Source: CAZCFB01 sp964511535
GTDB lineage: Bacteria > Myxococcota_A > Polyangia > GCA-2747355 > CAZCFB01
NCBI GenBank assembly: GCA_964511535.1
Contig: CAZEFW010000083.1
Coordinates: 1-37,982 of the forward strand
Length of the DNA stretch: 37,982 nucleotides
Direction of reading: 5' to 3'
Position numbers and translations under genes: made by a program. Shown here piece by piece: positions 19,930 to 28,477 of this stretch (position 1 is the stretch's first letter; every line of letters starts with the position of its first letter). The notes under the pieces are model-generated. The model did not search any database, had not been told where the DNA came from, and saw nothing but the letters and a program-made list of their open reading frames with translations.

Positions 19930-21757
19930 TTGTATCGCAGATCCATCGCCATAGCGGTCTTGCTCCTGCTCCAGGGGAGCGTTGCGGGAGCGCGCGCGCG
20001 CTGGCCCAGGCTCCACCTGGAGTACATGGATCAGTCCCGGTGCGCCCAGGAGCAGCTGGTCACGGCCCACGCGGCTTACATGGAGCTCCAGGGGGCGCTC
20101 CGGGCGGCCGCGCCGGCTGACTTCAGGCTGGAGCTCGACGACACCTTGCTCGAGAACCCGCCGGTGCACACGGCGACCCTGGCCGGCAGCAAGCAGGCGC
20201 TCCAGCTGGCGCTGGTGGTGCAGGTCAGCGCGCCTCACGCCCGGGCGCTGCCCCACGTGCGCAACGGCGCGCGAGCGCTGCTCCGGGCGCTGCCCGAGGG
20301 GAGCCTGGTGACCCTCATCGCCTACGACAGCCAGGTCAAGCCGCTGGCCAACGGGGTGCCAGCGAAGCAGGCCATGGCCGCAATACCTCAGCTCAAGGAG
20401 GGGAGCCTGGAGCGGGAGCTCCCGTCGCTGGTGGCGGCGGTCAAGATGGGCATCCGCCGGCTGGGGATCAAGCCGGCGCCCGCGCGGCGGCTGCTGGTGG
20501 TCATCTCTGACGGGCTGAACTTGTCGATGAAGAAGGACCTGTTCAGGCAGGTCGGCGACGAGGCGCTGGCCGCCGGGATCCCGATCTTCCCCGTGGGCTA
20601 TTCGCCATCCGACGAGCGCGGTCCGCTGCTGAACCTGGGGGAGATCGCCAAGCGCTCGGTGGGGATGTTCCGCTGGGCGAAGTCAGCCGACGAGATCGTG
20701 GAGCGGTTCGAGAGCGTGGCGGCCGGCATCACCGAGCAGCTGCTGCTCACCTTCACCGTGGCGGACGCCTGCGAGAAGGGACACACCGCGCGCCTTGTGC
20801 TGTCCGGGCAGCGGTCCAACCCGCGCAGGCTGTCGCCCATGAAGCCGCTGACCGGCTGGCCGGCCACGCGCCTGAAGCTGCGCAAGGAGCTCGGGGAGCG
20901 CTGGGTCATGGTGCTCGCGGCGGGGGGGGCGGCGCTGCTCGTGCTGCTGGTGGGCGTGCCGCTGGCCATCGTGCTGGCGGTGAGGCGTGGGCGCCGCCGG
21001 GCTGCTGCGGCGCCGCAGGCGCTCGAGGAGCCGGCAGCGGAGCCAGTGGAGGATGCGCCGGAGCAGCGGCGGCGCAAGCGAACCAGCGCGCGCCACGTGG
21101 TGGACATGGCGAGCCAGATCGAGCGCCCTGCGGTGGAGGCGCCGCTGACCCGGACGAAGCCGCCGGTGGAGGCGCCGCTGACCCGGACGAAGCCGCCGGT
21201 GGAGGCGCCGCTGACCCGNNNNNNNNNNNNNNNNNNNNNNNNNNNNNNNNNNNNNNNNNNNNNNNNNNNNNNNNNNNNNNNNNNNNNNNNNNNNNNNNNN
21301 NNNNNNNNNNNNNNNNNNGACGCAGCCGCCGGTGGAGGCGCCGCTGGCCCGGACGCAGCCGCCGGTGGAGGCGCCGCTGGCCCGGACGCGGCCGCCGGTG
21401 GAGCCCACCGCCGCGGCGCCCGTGGCCACTCCGCCGCCCGCGGTGACGGCGCCCCCGGCCCGGCGCGCGTGGCTCGTGCTCGAGGGGCCGCCCCGGCCGG
21501 GCATGAGCCTGGAGGTCAGCCCTGGCAGCTGGCGGCTCGGGACGGCCGCCGACTGCCTGCAGCTGCTCCTCAGCCGTGAGCTGGCGGTCTCCACTTACCA
21601 CGCCGAGCTGTCGTTGAGCGGCCAGGGGCTCGTGGTTCAGGATCTCGAGTCGCGCGCGGGCACGCGGGTCAACGGTCAGCCCGTGTCGAGGGCCGCGCTG
21701 CAGGACGGGGACCTGCTGGAGCTGGGGCAGGCAAAGCTGCGGGTCCGGATCAGCTGA
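19930..21757 (+). CDS. Second VWA - transmembrane - repeat - FHA protein, interrupted by assembly gap
   Basis: The N-terminus is a signal peptide (1-20) from a TTG start. A VWA-like domain (about 90-265) has a degenerate MIDAS (VVQVSAPHARALP, Gln97 at the Asp position, with ISDG kept at 192-195). One transmembrane helix (about 325-351) and a basic segment follow, then 11-residue repeats (PLTRTKPPVEA, later PLARTQPPVEA) and a C-terminal FHA domain (LGTAADCLQLLL, STYHAEL, ESRAGTRVNGQ). The 100-N gap lies inside the repeats. The frames on either side differ by one base, which a gap that is a multiple of 33 would correct, so I read this as one intact gene of unknown full length. Its layout and degenerate VWA parallel the 11294-14143 protein. 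It probably acts with the T6SS regulators. Confidence 0.8.
21132..21405 (+). repeat. 33-bp tandem repeat with unresolved copy number
   Basis: Units of 33 bases beginning GGTGGAGGCGCCGCTG start at 21132, 21165 and 21198 before the N gap and at 21331, 21364 and 21397 after it. They encode 11-residue repeats in the cytosolic linker of the VWA-FHA protein. Copies before the gap carry ACCCGGACGAAG (TRTK); copies after it carry GCCCGGACGCAG or GCGG (ARTQ/ARTR). The array therefore grades from one variant to another, and the missing part probably holds more copies. Confidence 0.93.
21219..21318. other. Assembly gap of 100 N
   Basis: Exactly 100 unknown bases, the usual placeholder length for a scaffold gap, so the true size is not known. 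Both the 33-base repeat register and the reading frame require a real length that is a multiple of 33. Confidence 0.98.
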
Positions 21758-22426
21758 TCACGGGGTGACGACGAGCTGCGCCTTGACGCTGCGGCCTCGT
21801 CTGTGCCGGGGATCGCCGTCCACCGGGTCGGAGTAGGGCGAGGAGATCACGAGGGTGTAGGTCCCCGGCGGGATCGGCCCGCCCGGCTCGGCCACGGCCT
21901 GGTGGCCCTGGGTGACCCACCGCTGCTTGCGCGCCGAGACCGGCACCTTGACCTGGATGTACCCGCCCGGCTCCAGCGCGACAGCCACGGGTGGTGGGGT
22001 GCCGCACAAGCCGCCCATGAGCGGCGCCAGGCCCTCCTGATCTGCCGCCTCGCCGTCGCTGTCGAGGATCGAGGAATCGAAGCCGCCGCACCCCCTGGAG
22101 AGATCCAGGCGCAGGAGCTTCGAGGTGACGTTGGTGAAGCGCACCGCCACCTCTGCCTGGGCGCCGGTGCGGATCTCGACCCGAGCCGGCACGATGGAGA
22201 CCTTCAACCCTGCGGGCTGATCCGGGCTGGGCCTGCGCTTGACCGAGCATCTGGCCTCCACCTGGTGCAGGTCCAGAGCAGCGCCGCGGCAAGGATCCTC
22301 TGTGGGCGCGTTGGCGGTGGTCCGGACCGCGGCGGCGGGCTCCGTGGTGGCGCAGCCCCACGCCAGCGACAGCGTGAGGGACAGCAGCAGGGCAGGGGGC
22401 GCCAGGGCGGCGAGCGGGAGTCTCAT
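21758..22426 (-). CDS. Lipoprotein of unknown function
   Basis: A 222-residue protein from the ATG at 22426. The signal peptide ends in a lipobox (L-A-W-G-C, Cys25). The mature part begins with a cysteine-containing segment and continues as a beta-rich domain from about 78 (IVPARVEIRTGAQAEVAVRFTN) that resembles an immunoglobulin-like fold; it ends GTYTLVISSPYSDP. The beta-strand pattern recalls BsuPI-type domains, but I cannot assign a family firmly. It converges on the VWA-FHA gene with no intergenic space and is divergent from tssF, so it is embedded in the T6SS locus. Confidence 0.72.
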   Translation of the reverse strand: MRLPLAALAPPALLLSLTLSLAWGCATTEPAAAVRTTANAPTEDPCRGAALDLHQVEARCSVKRRPSPDQPAGLKVSIVPARVEIRTGAQAEVAVRFTNVTSKLLRLDLSRGCGGFDSSILDSDGEAADQEGLAPLMGGLCGTPPPVAVALEPGGYIQVKVPVSARKQRWVTQGHQAVAEPGGPIPPGTYTLVISSPYSDPVDGDPRHRRGRSVKAQLVVTP

Positions 22427-22467
22427 GTCGGCAGCGTAGCCCAACGCCGGGGCCGGTGCGAGGGGCA

Positions 22468-22496
22468 TGGACCCCACAGCCCAGTTGGGGGACAAT
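22468..22496 (+). promoter_or_regulatory. Candidate promoter for tssF
   Basis: TGGACC (22468-22473), a 17-base spacer and GACAAT (22491-22496) give a four-of-six match at each hexamer. The tssF ATG follows 11 bases after the -10 box, again implying a very short leader. Weak evidence on its own. Confidence 0.3.
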
Positions 22497-22507
22497 GTGC
22501 TTCGCCC

Positions 22508-24205
22508 ATGTTCGACGAGTACTACCACGCGGAGCTGGCCTACTACCGCATGCTGGCCCAGGAGTTCGCCCAGGAGTTCCCCGAGGTGGACCACATGGTC
22601 TCCGAGCGGCGCGGGGACGAGGGCGTCGAGCGCATGCTGCAGGGGGCGGCGCTGCTCACCGCGCGGCTGCGCTCCCGCCTGGACGACGACTTCCCCGAGG
22701 TGATCCACACCCTGTTCGACGCCATGTGGCCCCAGTACCTGCGCCCGCGTCCGGCGGCCACGCTGCTGCAGTTCACGCCCCGGCCCAATGTGCTGCGCCA
22801 GAGCCAGGTCATCCCCCGCGGCACCGAGACGGTCTCCCGCGAGGTGGACGGGGTGGAGTGCCCGTTCCGCACCTCTGCGCCGGTGCAGCTGCACCCGGTG
22901 GAGCTGGAGCAGGTGGACCTGCAGCGGCCCCACCCGGCTGACCTGCAGCTGGTGCTGCGCTTCCGCATGACCGGCGGCGTGATGTTCGACTCGGTCAAGA
23001 TGCAGGACCTGCGCCTGCACCTGATGGGGGATCGCGATACGCGCTTTTCGCTCTACCTGTGGCTGACCCACAACCTGCAGCGGATCTCCCTGCGCGACAG
23101 CGCCGACGAGCTGTGCGCGCACCTGCCGGCGCGGGCCGTCCGGCCGGTGGGCTTCGGCCCGGAGGAGCACCTGGCGGCTTACCGCCCGTCTCCCCTGCCT
23201 GGCGTGCGGCTGGTGCAGGAGTACTTCGCCTTCGTGGACAAGTTCCTCGGCGTTCGCCTCACTGGCCTGGACCAGGTCCCGCCGGAGCGGGTCAAGGACA
23301 GCTTCTCGGTGGTGTTCCACCTGGGCACGCCCCCCAGGGCCAACCTGAGGGTGAAGCAGAGCAACTTCGCCCTCGGCTGCGCGGCGGCGGTGAACCTGTC
23401 GCCGTCCGAGCAAGTGGACGTGGAGGTGGCGCCCGGCGTCAGCGAGTACCGCCTGCTCGCGCCGGACGACGGCGAGATCTTCACGGTGGACCGGGTGGGC
23501 GCCTACGACTCGCGCTCCGGACAGTGGATCAACTACCCGTCGCTCTTTTCCCGCCAGGAGGAGCGCGCCGAGCAGGACAACCCGCGCTACCAGGTGCTGC
23601 GCCGGTCGGACGGGGTGGAGGGGGTCGAGGTGTACCTGGCGATCCGGGACGCCGAGGGGCGGCCGCTGTCGCCGCCGGCCGAGATGCTGCACGTGGACCT
23701 GACCTATACCAACGGCAACCGGCCGCTGCGGCTGGGGGAGGGGGAGATCGACGTGCCCACCTCCTCGTCGCCCGAGTTCTGCCTGTTCAACAACCGCAGC
23801 CCGGTGGTGCCGCCGGCGCCGCTTCAGGTGGCCAGGGACCGCCACTGGGAGCTGCTCGCCCTGTTCACCATGCACCCGAAGGACCAGATGAGCGTGGATG
23901 GGCTGTCGCAGCTGCTGCAGGCCTCGGCCGACGCCGGGGCCAGCTCGGAGCAGCTGATGCCCATCATCCGGGGAGTGCGGATCACATCAGGATCCCGCCT
24001 GCGCCAGCGCACGGTGGTGCCGGTGACCCATGTGCACGTGGATCTTGCGCGCGAGACATTTGGCCCGGAGGGGGAGCTGTTCCTGTTCGCGCGGGTGCTG
24101 GCCCATCTGTTCATGGATCGGCCCACCAGCACGGTGGTCACCGAGGTCACCGTCAGCGGCGTTCCGGATGGCGGGCGCTACCACTTCCGCGACCTGAACG
24201 CCTGA
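22508..24205 (+). CDS. tssF: T6SS baseplate protein TssF (ImpG/VasA)
   Basis: A 565-residue protein with TssF hallmarks: the N-terminus YYHAELAYYRMLAQEFAQEFPE, then DPxVERMLQGAALLTARLRSRLDDDFPE-like and LLQFTP blocks, and a C-terminal section with SGSRLRQRTVVPVTHVHVDL...FLFARVLAHLF. TssF forms the baseplate wedge with TssG, TssE and TssK. Its usual partner tssG, normally immediately downstream and often overlapping, is absent; a different gene follows. The ATG at 22508 starts the family-conserved sequence without any extension. It stands alone on the plus strand, far from the main operon. Confidence 0.95.
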   Translation: MFDEYYHAELAYYRMLAQEFAQEFPEVDHMVSERRGDEGVERMLQGAALLTARLRSRLDDDFPEVIHTLFDAMWPQYLRPRPAATLLQFTPRPNVLRQSQVIPRGTETVSREVDGVECPFRTSAPVQLHPVELEQVDLQRPHPADLQLVLRFRMTGGVMFDSVKMQDLRLHLMGDRDTRFSLYLWLTHNLQRISLRDSADELCAHLPARAVRPVGFGPEEHLAAYRPSPLPGVRLVQEYFAFVDKFLGVRLTGLDQVPPERVKDSFSVVFHLGTPPRANLRVKQSNFALGCAAAVNLSPSEQVDVEVAPGVSEYRLLAPDDGEIFTVDRVGAYDSRSGQWINYPSLFSRQEERAEQDNPRYQVLRRSDGVEGVEVYLAIRDAEGRPLSPPAEMLHVDLTYTNGNRPLRLGEGEIDVPTSSSPEFCLFNNRSPVVPPAPLQVARDRHWELLALFTMHPKDQMSVDGLSQLLQASADAGASSEQLMPIIRGVRITSGSRLRQRTVVPVTHVHVDLARETFGPEGELFLFARVLAHLFMDRPTSTVVTEVTVSGVPDGGRYHFRDLNA

Positions 24206-24245
24206 GCGCGGGCCGGGCTGGCCCGTCTGGATCCGCGGAATTTCT

Positions 24246-24295
24246 AGCTTTTATTTTTAAAACCTGCTTTTCGTTCATTCCTGTCAATAAAAGCT
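24246..24295. promoter_or_regulatory. 10-bp perfect inverted repeat in an AT-rich intergenic region
   Basis: AGCTTTTATT (24246-24255) and its exact complement AATAAAAGCT (24286-24295) are separated by 30 bases, in the only strongly AT-rich intergenic stretch of the high-GC part. It lies downstream of tssF and upstream of the next promoter. It could be a protein-binding site or a loose terminator stem. Confidence 0.45.
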
Positions 24296-24322
24296 GAACA
24301 GGGGCATTTCTCTCGCTATGAT
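24295..24322 (+). promoter_or_regulatory. Candidate promoter of the TonB-C/HEAT-like gene
   Basis: TGAACA (24295-24300), a 16-base spacer and TATGAT (24317-24322) resemble a housekeeping promoter. The ATG at 24332 follows nine bases after the -10 box and has no ribosome site, which suggests a leaderless message. Confidence 0.4.
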
Positions 24323-24331
24323 TATTGTGTC

Positions 24332-26032
24332 ATGGAATACACAAAAAACTCGAAGAGTAAATTCTCCCTGGTTACGACTCTGGCCCTCGCCCTGGCGCTT
24401 CCCGCCGCGGCTTCGGCTGAACCTCAGTTCACGGCCATGGGAGATGGGGGGGATGGCGCCGAGGTCAGGCGTTATCTCGAGCAGGTCCATGAGCGGCTGC
24501 ACCGGCAGTGGGCCGATGGGGAACTGGAGCGAGCGAAGAACCTGCTCGACGCCAAGGATCCCTTCAACGACAGCGCCATGTCGGTGGTTGTCGAGCTGAG
24601 CCTCGACCGCCGCGGCGCGCCCGGCTGGTCCCGGGTGGCCCGCAGCTCGGGGCACCCGCCCTTTGACGCGGCGGCCATTCGGGTGCTCGCCTCGGTGCGC
24701 AAGCTGCCGCAGCTGCCAGTGCTCAACCGGGAAGGCCACCTGTTCCTGCGCTGGACCTTCCACAGGGATCATCGCCGCTGCTCGCCGGAGCATGCCGAGC
24801 TGCTCGTGCTCGAGCTGTCCAAGGCCGAGGAGCTGGCGCGGGCCATGGAGCGGCAGGACTACCCGCGCGCAGCGCGGCTGCTCAAGCAGGCTGACAACCG
24901 CCACGCCCTGCTGGCCGAGGTGGTTCGAGCCGGCCTGGCAAACAAGGACCTGACTCATGGCAAGCGGGTGTTGCCGCTGGCCTACAGCAGCACGCTGGAG
25001 TCGGTCTGCCGCCGGCACGGTACCGACCCGCTGGGCCGCGAGGCGCTGGCGGAGCTGGGCCGCCGCGAGGCCACCGCGTCCATCGAGCGGCTCCTGGCCA
25101 GCGCCGGACCGGGCGGGACCTCCGCGCACCATGGTCGCGCCTGGCGCATGCTGATCCTTCGGGCGCTGCGCCGCATGGAGGCTCGGCCTGCCGCGGCCTC
25201 CCTGGCTCCGATGCTCGCATCCGAGGACGCGGCCGTGGTGTTCGCAGCCGCCCCGCTGGTCAAGGACGCTGCCCAGCTCGACGCCATCCTGCCCCGCTGG
25301 AGAGGCCGCCCGGCCGTGGCCGGCCCGCTCTGGGTGCGCCGCTGCCACCTGGCTGACGACGGCGCTTGCGCCGAGCGCATGGGCGGGTACCTGTCGGGTC
25401 AAGGCCGCCGCTCCACGCTGCGCGGCCTGCGCGGCTACCCGCTGCCTGGCGCCATGACCCACGTGGCGCGCCTGGTGCGCAAGGAGCAACACGCCGCCAC
25501 CCGCGTCGACGCCATCAAGACGCTGACGGCGTACCATTCTGCAGCGCCCCTGAGCCCGCTCTTCTCTGCCCTGGCTGCCGAGGAGCAGCCGAAGGTGGTG
25601 ATGGCAGCCGCGGCGGCGCTGGGCAAGCTGGGCCGCAGGCCGCTGGCCGCTTCCTACAGGCTGGCCGAGGTGGGCTACAAGCGCCGCAAGGGAGACGTGG
25701 CAGCGACGGTGCTGGCCGCCATGGCGGCCCTGGGCCACGAGAACTTCCGCCAGGACGTAGTCCGGCTCGGCAAGGCGCTGACCCCCGAGCGCCAGGCACG
25801 GGTGGTGCGCGGCCTGTGGGGTTTTGGCGACTCGGCGCGCCCGTACCTCAAGAAGCTGGTTGCCTCCGAGCACACCGTGCTGGCCGAGGCGGCCAAGCAC
25901 AGCCTCGACGAGCTGGATGGTGTCATCTCGGCTGCCGTGCCGACCCCCCCGACCGCCCCGACCAGCGTCGCCGGCGTGCGTACGCTGGACGACATGATCC
26001 GCCTGGCGCTGAAGCTCCGCAAGACCCGCTAG
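24332..26032 (+). CDS. Exported protein with TonB-C-like domain and HEAT-like repeats
   Basis: A 566-residue protein. A signal peptide spans 1-29 (cleavage after ASA). Residues about 45-148 look like a TonB C-terminal domain: YLEQVHERLHRQW, VVVELSLDRRGAPGWSRVARSSGHPPFDAAAIRVLASVRKLPQLP, then FLRWTFHRD. This fold is known from energy transducers and peptidoglycan-contacting proteins. The rest (about 160-520) is alanine- and leucine-rich paired helices resembling HEAT-type repeats (for example AAAALGKLGRRPLAA). There is no transmembrane helix after the signal peptide, so it is probably periplasmic and not a true TonB. The precise function is unknown. The ATG is chosen because it begins the signal peptide; no Shine-Dalgarno is present. 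Confidence 0.8.
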   Translation: MEYTKNSKSKFSLVTTLALALALPAAASAEPQFTAMGDGGDGAEVRRYLEQVHERLHRQWADGELERAKNLLDAKDPFNDSAMSVVVELSLDRRGAPGWSRVARSSGHPPFDAAAIRVLASVRKLPQLPVLNREGHLFLRWTFHRDHRRCSPEHAELLVLELSKAEELARAMERQDYPRAARLLKQADNRHALLAEVVRAGLANKDLTHGKRVLPLAYSSTLESVCRRHGTDPLGREALAELGRREATASIERLLASAGPGGTSAHHGRAWRMLILRALRRMEARPAAASLAPMLASEDAAVVFAAAPLVKDAAQLDAILPRWRGRPAVAGPLWVRRCHLADDGACAERMGGYLSGQGRRSTLRGLRGYPLPGAMTHVARLVRKEQHAATRVDAIKTLTAYHSAAPLSPLFSALAAEEQPKVVMAAAAALGKLGRRPLAASYRLAEVGYKRRKGDVAATVLAAMAALGHENFRQDVVRLGKALTPERQARVVRGLWGFGDSARPYLKKLVASEHTVLAEAAKHSLDELDGVISAAVPTPPTAPTSVAGVRTLDDMIRLALKLRKTR

Positions 26033-26069
26033 GCGCGCCTCCCCGGCCCCTCTTCCGTTTACCCCCTTT

Positions 26070-26849
26070 TCACCTCTTACCTCCCAACACCCCCCGCGAG
26101 AGCACCTCCTGGAACAGCGCCAGCCACGGCGGCCAGTCATGGCCGCCGTCCACCTCGATGAAGCGTTCGGCGGGCAGCAGCCGACCCAGAAGGCGGGCGG
26201 CCCGCGCGAACCGGTCGGCGCGGCCCACCCCGAGGGTGATGGGCGGCGCCCCGGAGACGGGCTGCTTCTGCTCTGCCAGCCAGACCCATAGCCGCTCCTG
26301 CCAGCGCTCGTCCGTCAGCTCGCCCTGCGTTGGCTGCCACTTTTGCGGGCCGCCAGCCTGCTCGATCTGCTCGATGAGGTCCTCGTCTCCCAGGTAGGGC
26401 GCCAGCAGGATCACGCCGTCGATCAGGTCCGGGTGCAGCTGGGCAAACAGCAGGGCGCCCACGCCTCCCATGGAGATGCCGAGCAACCAGATCTCATCGT
26501 AGCCCCGCTCGCGCGCGGGCAGCACGATGTCGCGCAGCAGCCTCCCGGGGAGGGTGCGATGCAGGTAGTGGCCGAGGTGAGCGTCCACGGCCACCGCGTC
26601 AACGGCGAGGCCGCTGCGGCGCAGCGCGGGCACGAGCCCCTGGTTTTCGAACTCGCCGGGCGCCATGCCCCGGCCCGGCAGCATGACCAGCAGCGTTCGA
26701 CCTGCCGCCGGGCCAGTGGCCTGGCCGAAGTGGACGGCTCTGATGGGCCCCTCCGGCGCAACGACCAACACGCAGCCAGCCAGCATGAGGGCCGGCAGCA
26801 GGCGGATCCAGCCACCCAGGGCCGACGACAGAAACATTTTTGCTCTCAT
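26070..26849 (-). CDS. Alpha/beta-hydrolase lipoprotein
   Basis: A 259-residue protein from the ATG at 26849 (TTG at 26855 is the only longer choice). A lipobox (L-A-G-C, Cys26) suggests lipidation. The hydrolase fold is clear: LLVMLPGRGM as the oxyanion strand-turn, nucleophile elbow GISMGG (Ser126), acid GRADRF (Asp212) and base GGHDWPPW (His237). This is a complete Ser-Asp-His triad, consistent with a serine esterase or related hydrolase acting in the periplasm or at the outer membrane. The substrate is unknown. It converges with the TonB-C/HEAT-like gene and is divergent from the DUF4397 gene. Confidence 0.85.
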   Translation of the reverse strand: MRAKMFLSSALGGWIRLLPALMLAGCVLVVAPEGPIRAVHFGQATGPAAGRTLLVMLPGRGMAPGEFENQGLVPALRRSGLAVDAVAVDAHLGHYLHRTLPGRLLRDIVLPARERGYDEIWLLGISMGGVGALLFAQLHPDLIDGVILLAPYLGDEDLIEQIEQAGGPQKWQPTQGELTDERWQERLWVWLAEQKQPVSGAPPITLGVGRADRFARAARLLGRLLPAERFIEVDGGHDWPPWLALFQEVLSRGVLGGKR

Positions 26850-26906
26850 CCCCAATGAATACCACTGGATCTGCCTGGCAGGGACAGTGCCCGCCCGTTT
26901 TGTGCC

Positions 26907-26934
26907 TTGACAGGTTCGGCCTTCCCGCTACCTT
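26907..26934 (+). promoter_or_regulatory. Promoter of the DUF4397 lipoprotein gene
   Basis: A perfect -35 box TTGACA (26907-26912) is followed after 16 bases by TACCTT (26929-26934), a moderate -10 box. Transcription would start near 26941, giving a leader of about 50 bases that ends in a strong ribosome site (AGGAGG at 26983-26988). Confidence 0.5.
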
Positions 26935-26960
26935 GTTCAATCTTTGTTCAAATTGTTCAG
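26933..26960 (+). promoter_or_regulatory. Three direct repeats TTGTTCA over the predicted start site: candidate operator
   Basis: TTGTTCAA (26933-26940), TTGTTCAA (26944-26951) and TTGTTCAG (26953-26960) are spaced 11 and 9 bases apart. They overlap the -10 box and the predicted transcription start of the DUF4397 gene, where a repressor would act. Direct repeats with about one helical turn spacing fit a multimeric regulator on one DNA face. The regulator is not known. Confidence 0.45.
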
Positions 26961-26993
26961 CCGCGAGCAAGGCGGCACAACCAGGAGGAAGTC

Positions 26994-28310
26994 ATGAAGA
27001 TCAACAAGACTCAAATCAGCATCCTGGCCGCCATCGGCATCGCTGGCCTCGCAATGGCCTGCGGCGACGACGACGGCGACAGCGCGCCCACCCCCACCAG
27101 CGCCATGGTGCGCGTCATCCATGCCAGCCATGATGGACCCGCCGTGGACGTGGCCATCGACGGCGCCATCGCCATCTCGGGCCTGACCTTCGGCAAGTCA
27201 TCGGGCTACGCCACCGTGCCACCCGGCACCCGACGGATCACCGTGACGGCCGGCGGGTCCACCCTCATCGACAGCTCGGTGACCCTCATGCCGGCCCAGG
27301 ACTACACGGTGATCGCGGTGAACCAGGCCAAGAGCCTCGAGGCCGTGGTGGGCAATGACACGCGCGCCCCCTCGGCCGGCAAGGCGAAGGTCCGCTTCCT
27401 GCACGCCGCCTTCGATGCACCTGCCGTGGACGTCAAGGCGGGCAAGAGCGACGGCCCCGCCGTGTTCGAGAACATCGACTTCAAGCGGCTGACCGACTAT
27501 GTGGAGGTCGACGCCGGCTCCTACAAGTTCGTGGTCACCCCGGCGGGCAAGACCGACGTGGTGGTGGCCTTCGACCCGGCAACGCTCGAGGCGGGCAAGG
27601 TGTACACCGTCATGGCCAAGGGCACCCTGGCCGCGGCAGACATGTACCCGTTCATCGTGCGGGTGTTCGTGGACAACGACACCGGCACCGGCTCGCTGGA
27701 CCTGAGCCCGGTCAAGCCGGCCACGCCCATGGCCCGCGTGATGGTGATCCACGCCTCCCCCGACGCGCCCGGCGTGGACCTGCTGATCAACGACAAGCGC
27801 ATCAACAAGGCCCCGCTGAAGTTCCCGGCCAACACCGGCTACCTGTCGCTGGACGCGGGCAAGAAGACCAACGTCAAGGTCAACGTGGCCGGCACCAGCA
27901 CCACCGCCATCGAGGCTGACCTGACCTTCACCAAGGACGCCTCTTACTCCCTGTTCGCCGTGGATCGCGTGGCCAAGATCGCCCCGCTGCTGTTGACCGA
28001 CAACCTGAGCAAGCCGGCCAAGGGCAAGGCGCATGTGCGGTTCATCCACCTCAGCCCGGACGCCCCGGCGGTGGACATCGCCGTGAAGAACGGGCCGACG
28101 CTGTTCAGCGACATCGCGTTCAAGAAGAACAGCAAGTTCACCCCCGTCGCGGCCGGCACCTACGATCTCGACGTGAAGGTGTCGAGCTCCAAGACCACGG
28201 CCCTGTCAGTCAAGGGGCTGAAGCTGGCCGACGGCATGATCTACACCATCTGGGCTCGCGGTCTGCTGTCCAACACCACCCTCGGCGCGGCGGTCATCAG
28301 CCACCAGTAG
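26994..28310 (+). CDS. DUF4397 lipoprotein with four repeat domains
   Basis: A 438-residue lipoprotein. The lipobox is L-A-M-A-C (Cys23), followed by an acidic GDDDGDS stretch. Four DUF4397-type repeats begin near residues 38, 131, 246 and 346, each opening with the motif [VI]R[VF][IL]HAS-D-PAVD (for example VRVIHASHDGPAVDVAIDG, RVMVIHASPDAPGVDLLIND, VRFIHLSPDAPAVDIAV) and continuing as a beta sandwich. DUF4397 proteins are surface or envelope proteins of unknown function. The ATG at 26994 is certain: AGGAGG lies five bases upstream and the lipoprotein signal follows. It is likely to be well expressed, given the strong -35 box and ribosome site. Confidence 0.92.
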   Translation: MKINKTQISILAAIGIAGLAMACGDDDGDSAPTPTSAMVRVIHASHDGPAVDVAIDGAIAISGLTFGKSSGYATVPPGTRRITVTAGGSTLIDSSVTLMPAQDYTVIAVNQAKSLEAVVGNDTRAPSAGKAKVRFLHAAFDAPAVDVKAGKSDGPAVFENIDFKRLTDYVEVDAGSYKFVVTPAGKTDVVVAFDPATLEAGKVYTVMAKGTLAAADMYPFIVRVFVDNDTGTGSLDLSPVKPATPMARVMVIHASPDAPGVDLLINDKRINKAPLKFPANTGYLSLDAGKKTNVKVNVAGTSTTAIEADLTFTKDASYSLFAVDRVAKIAPLLLTDNLSKPAKGKAHVRFIHLSPDAPAVDIAVKNGPTLFSDIAFKKNSKFTPVAAGTYDLDVKVSSSKTTALSVKGLKLADGMIYTIWARGLLSNTTLGAAVISHQ

Positions 28311-28386
28311 CGGGCAGCGACATCCAGTCGCCGCCCCGTGGCCCTGCCTACCCCCGAAGACCCCCGCCACCCCCCCTCCCCCAGCA

Positions 28387-28407
28387 CGACCGGCTTCGCG
28401 CCGGTCG
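28387..28407 (+). terminator. Hairpin after the DUF4397 gene
   Basis: A perfect 8-bp stem, CGACCGGC (28387-28394) and GCCGGTCG (28400-28407), with a 5-base loop lies downstream of the DUF4397 stop and upstream of the MerR-type gene. There is no T-run, so Rho-independent termination is only possible. Confidence 0.4.
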
Positions 28408-28477
28408 CCCGCCATTTCACAACACCCGCCCGCGCGTGATAAGAATGCAAAGGTTTGAGCATGCTGAGGAGGATCTG

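Noticed and set aside
21219..21579. True frameshift or pseudogene in the second VWA-FHA gene
   Set aside because: The frame change coincides with a 100-N placeholder. Repeat register shows the frame is restored if the gap is a multiple of 33, and the FHA domain downstream is intact.
22427..23875. Long minus-strand frame extending upstream of the lipoprotein gene through tssF
   Set aside because: It is the antisense of tssF. The lipoprotein signal peptide with lipobox starts at 22426.
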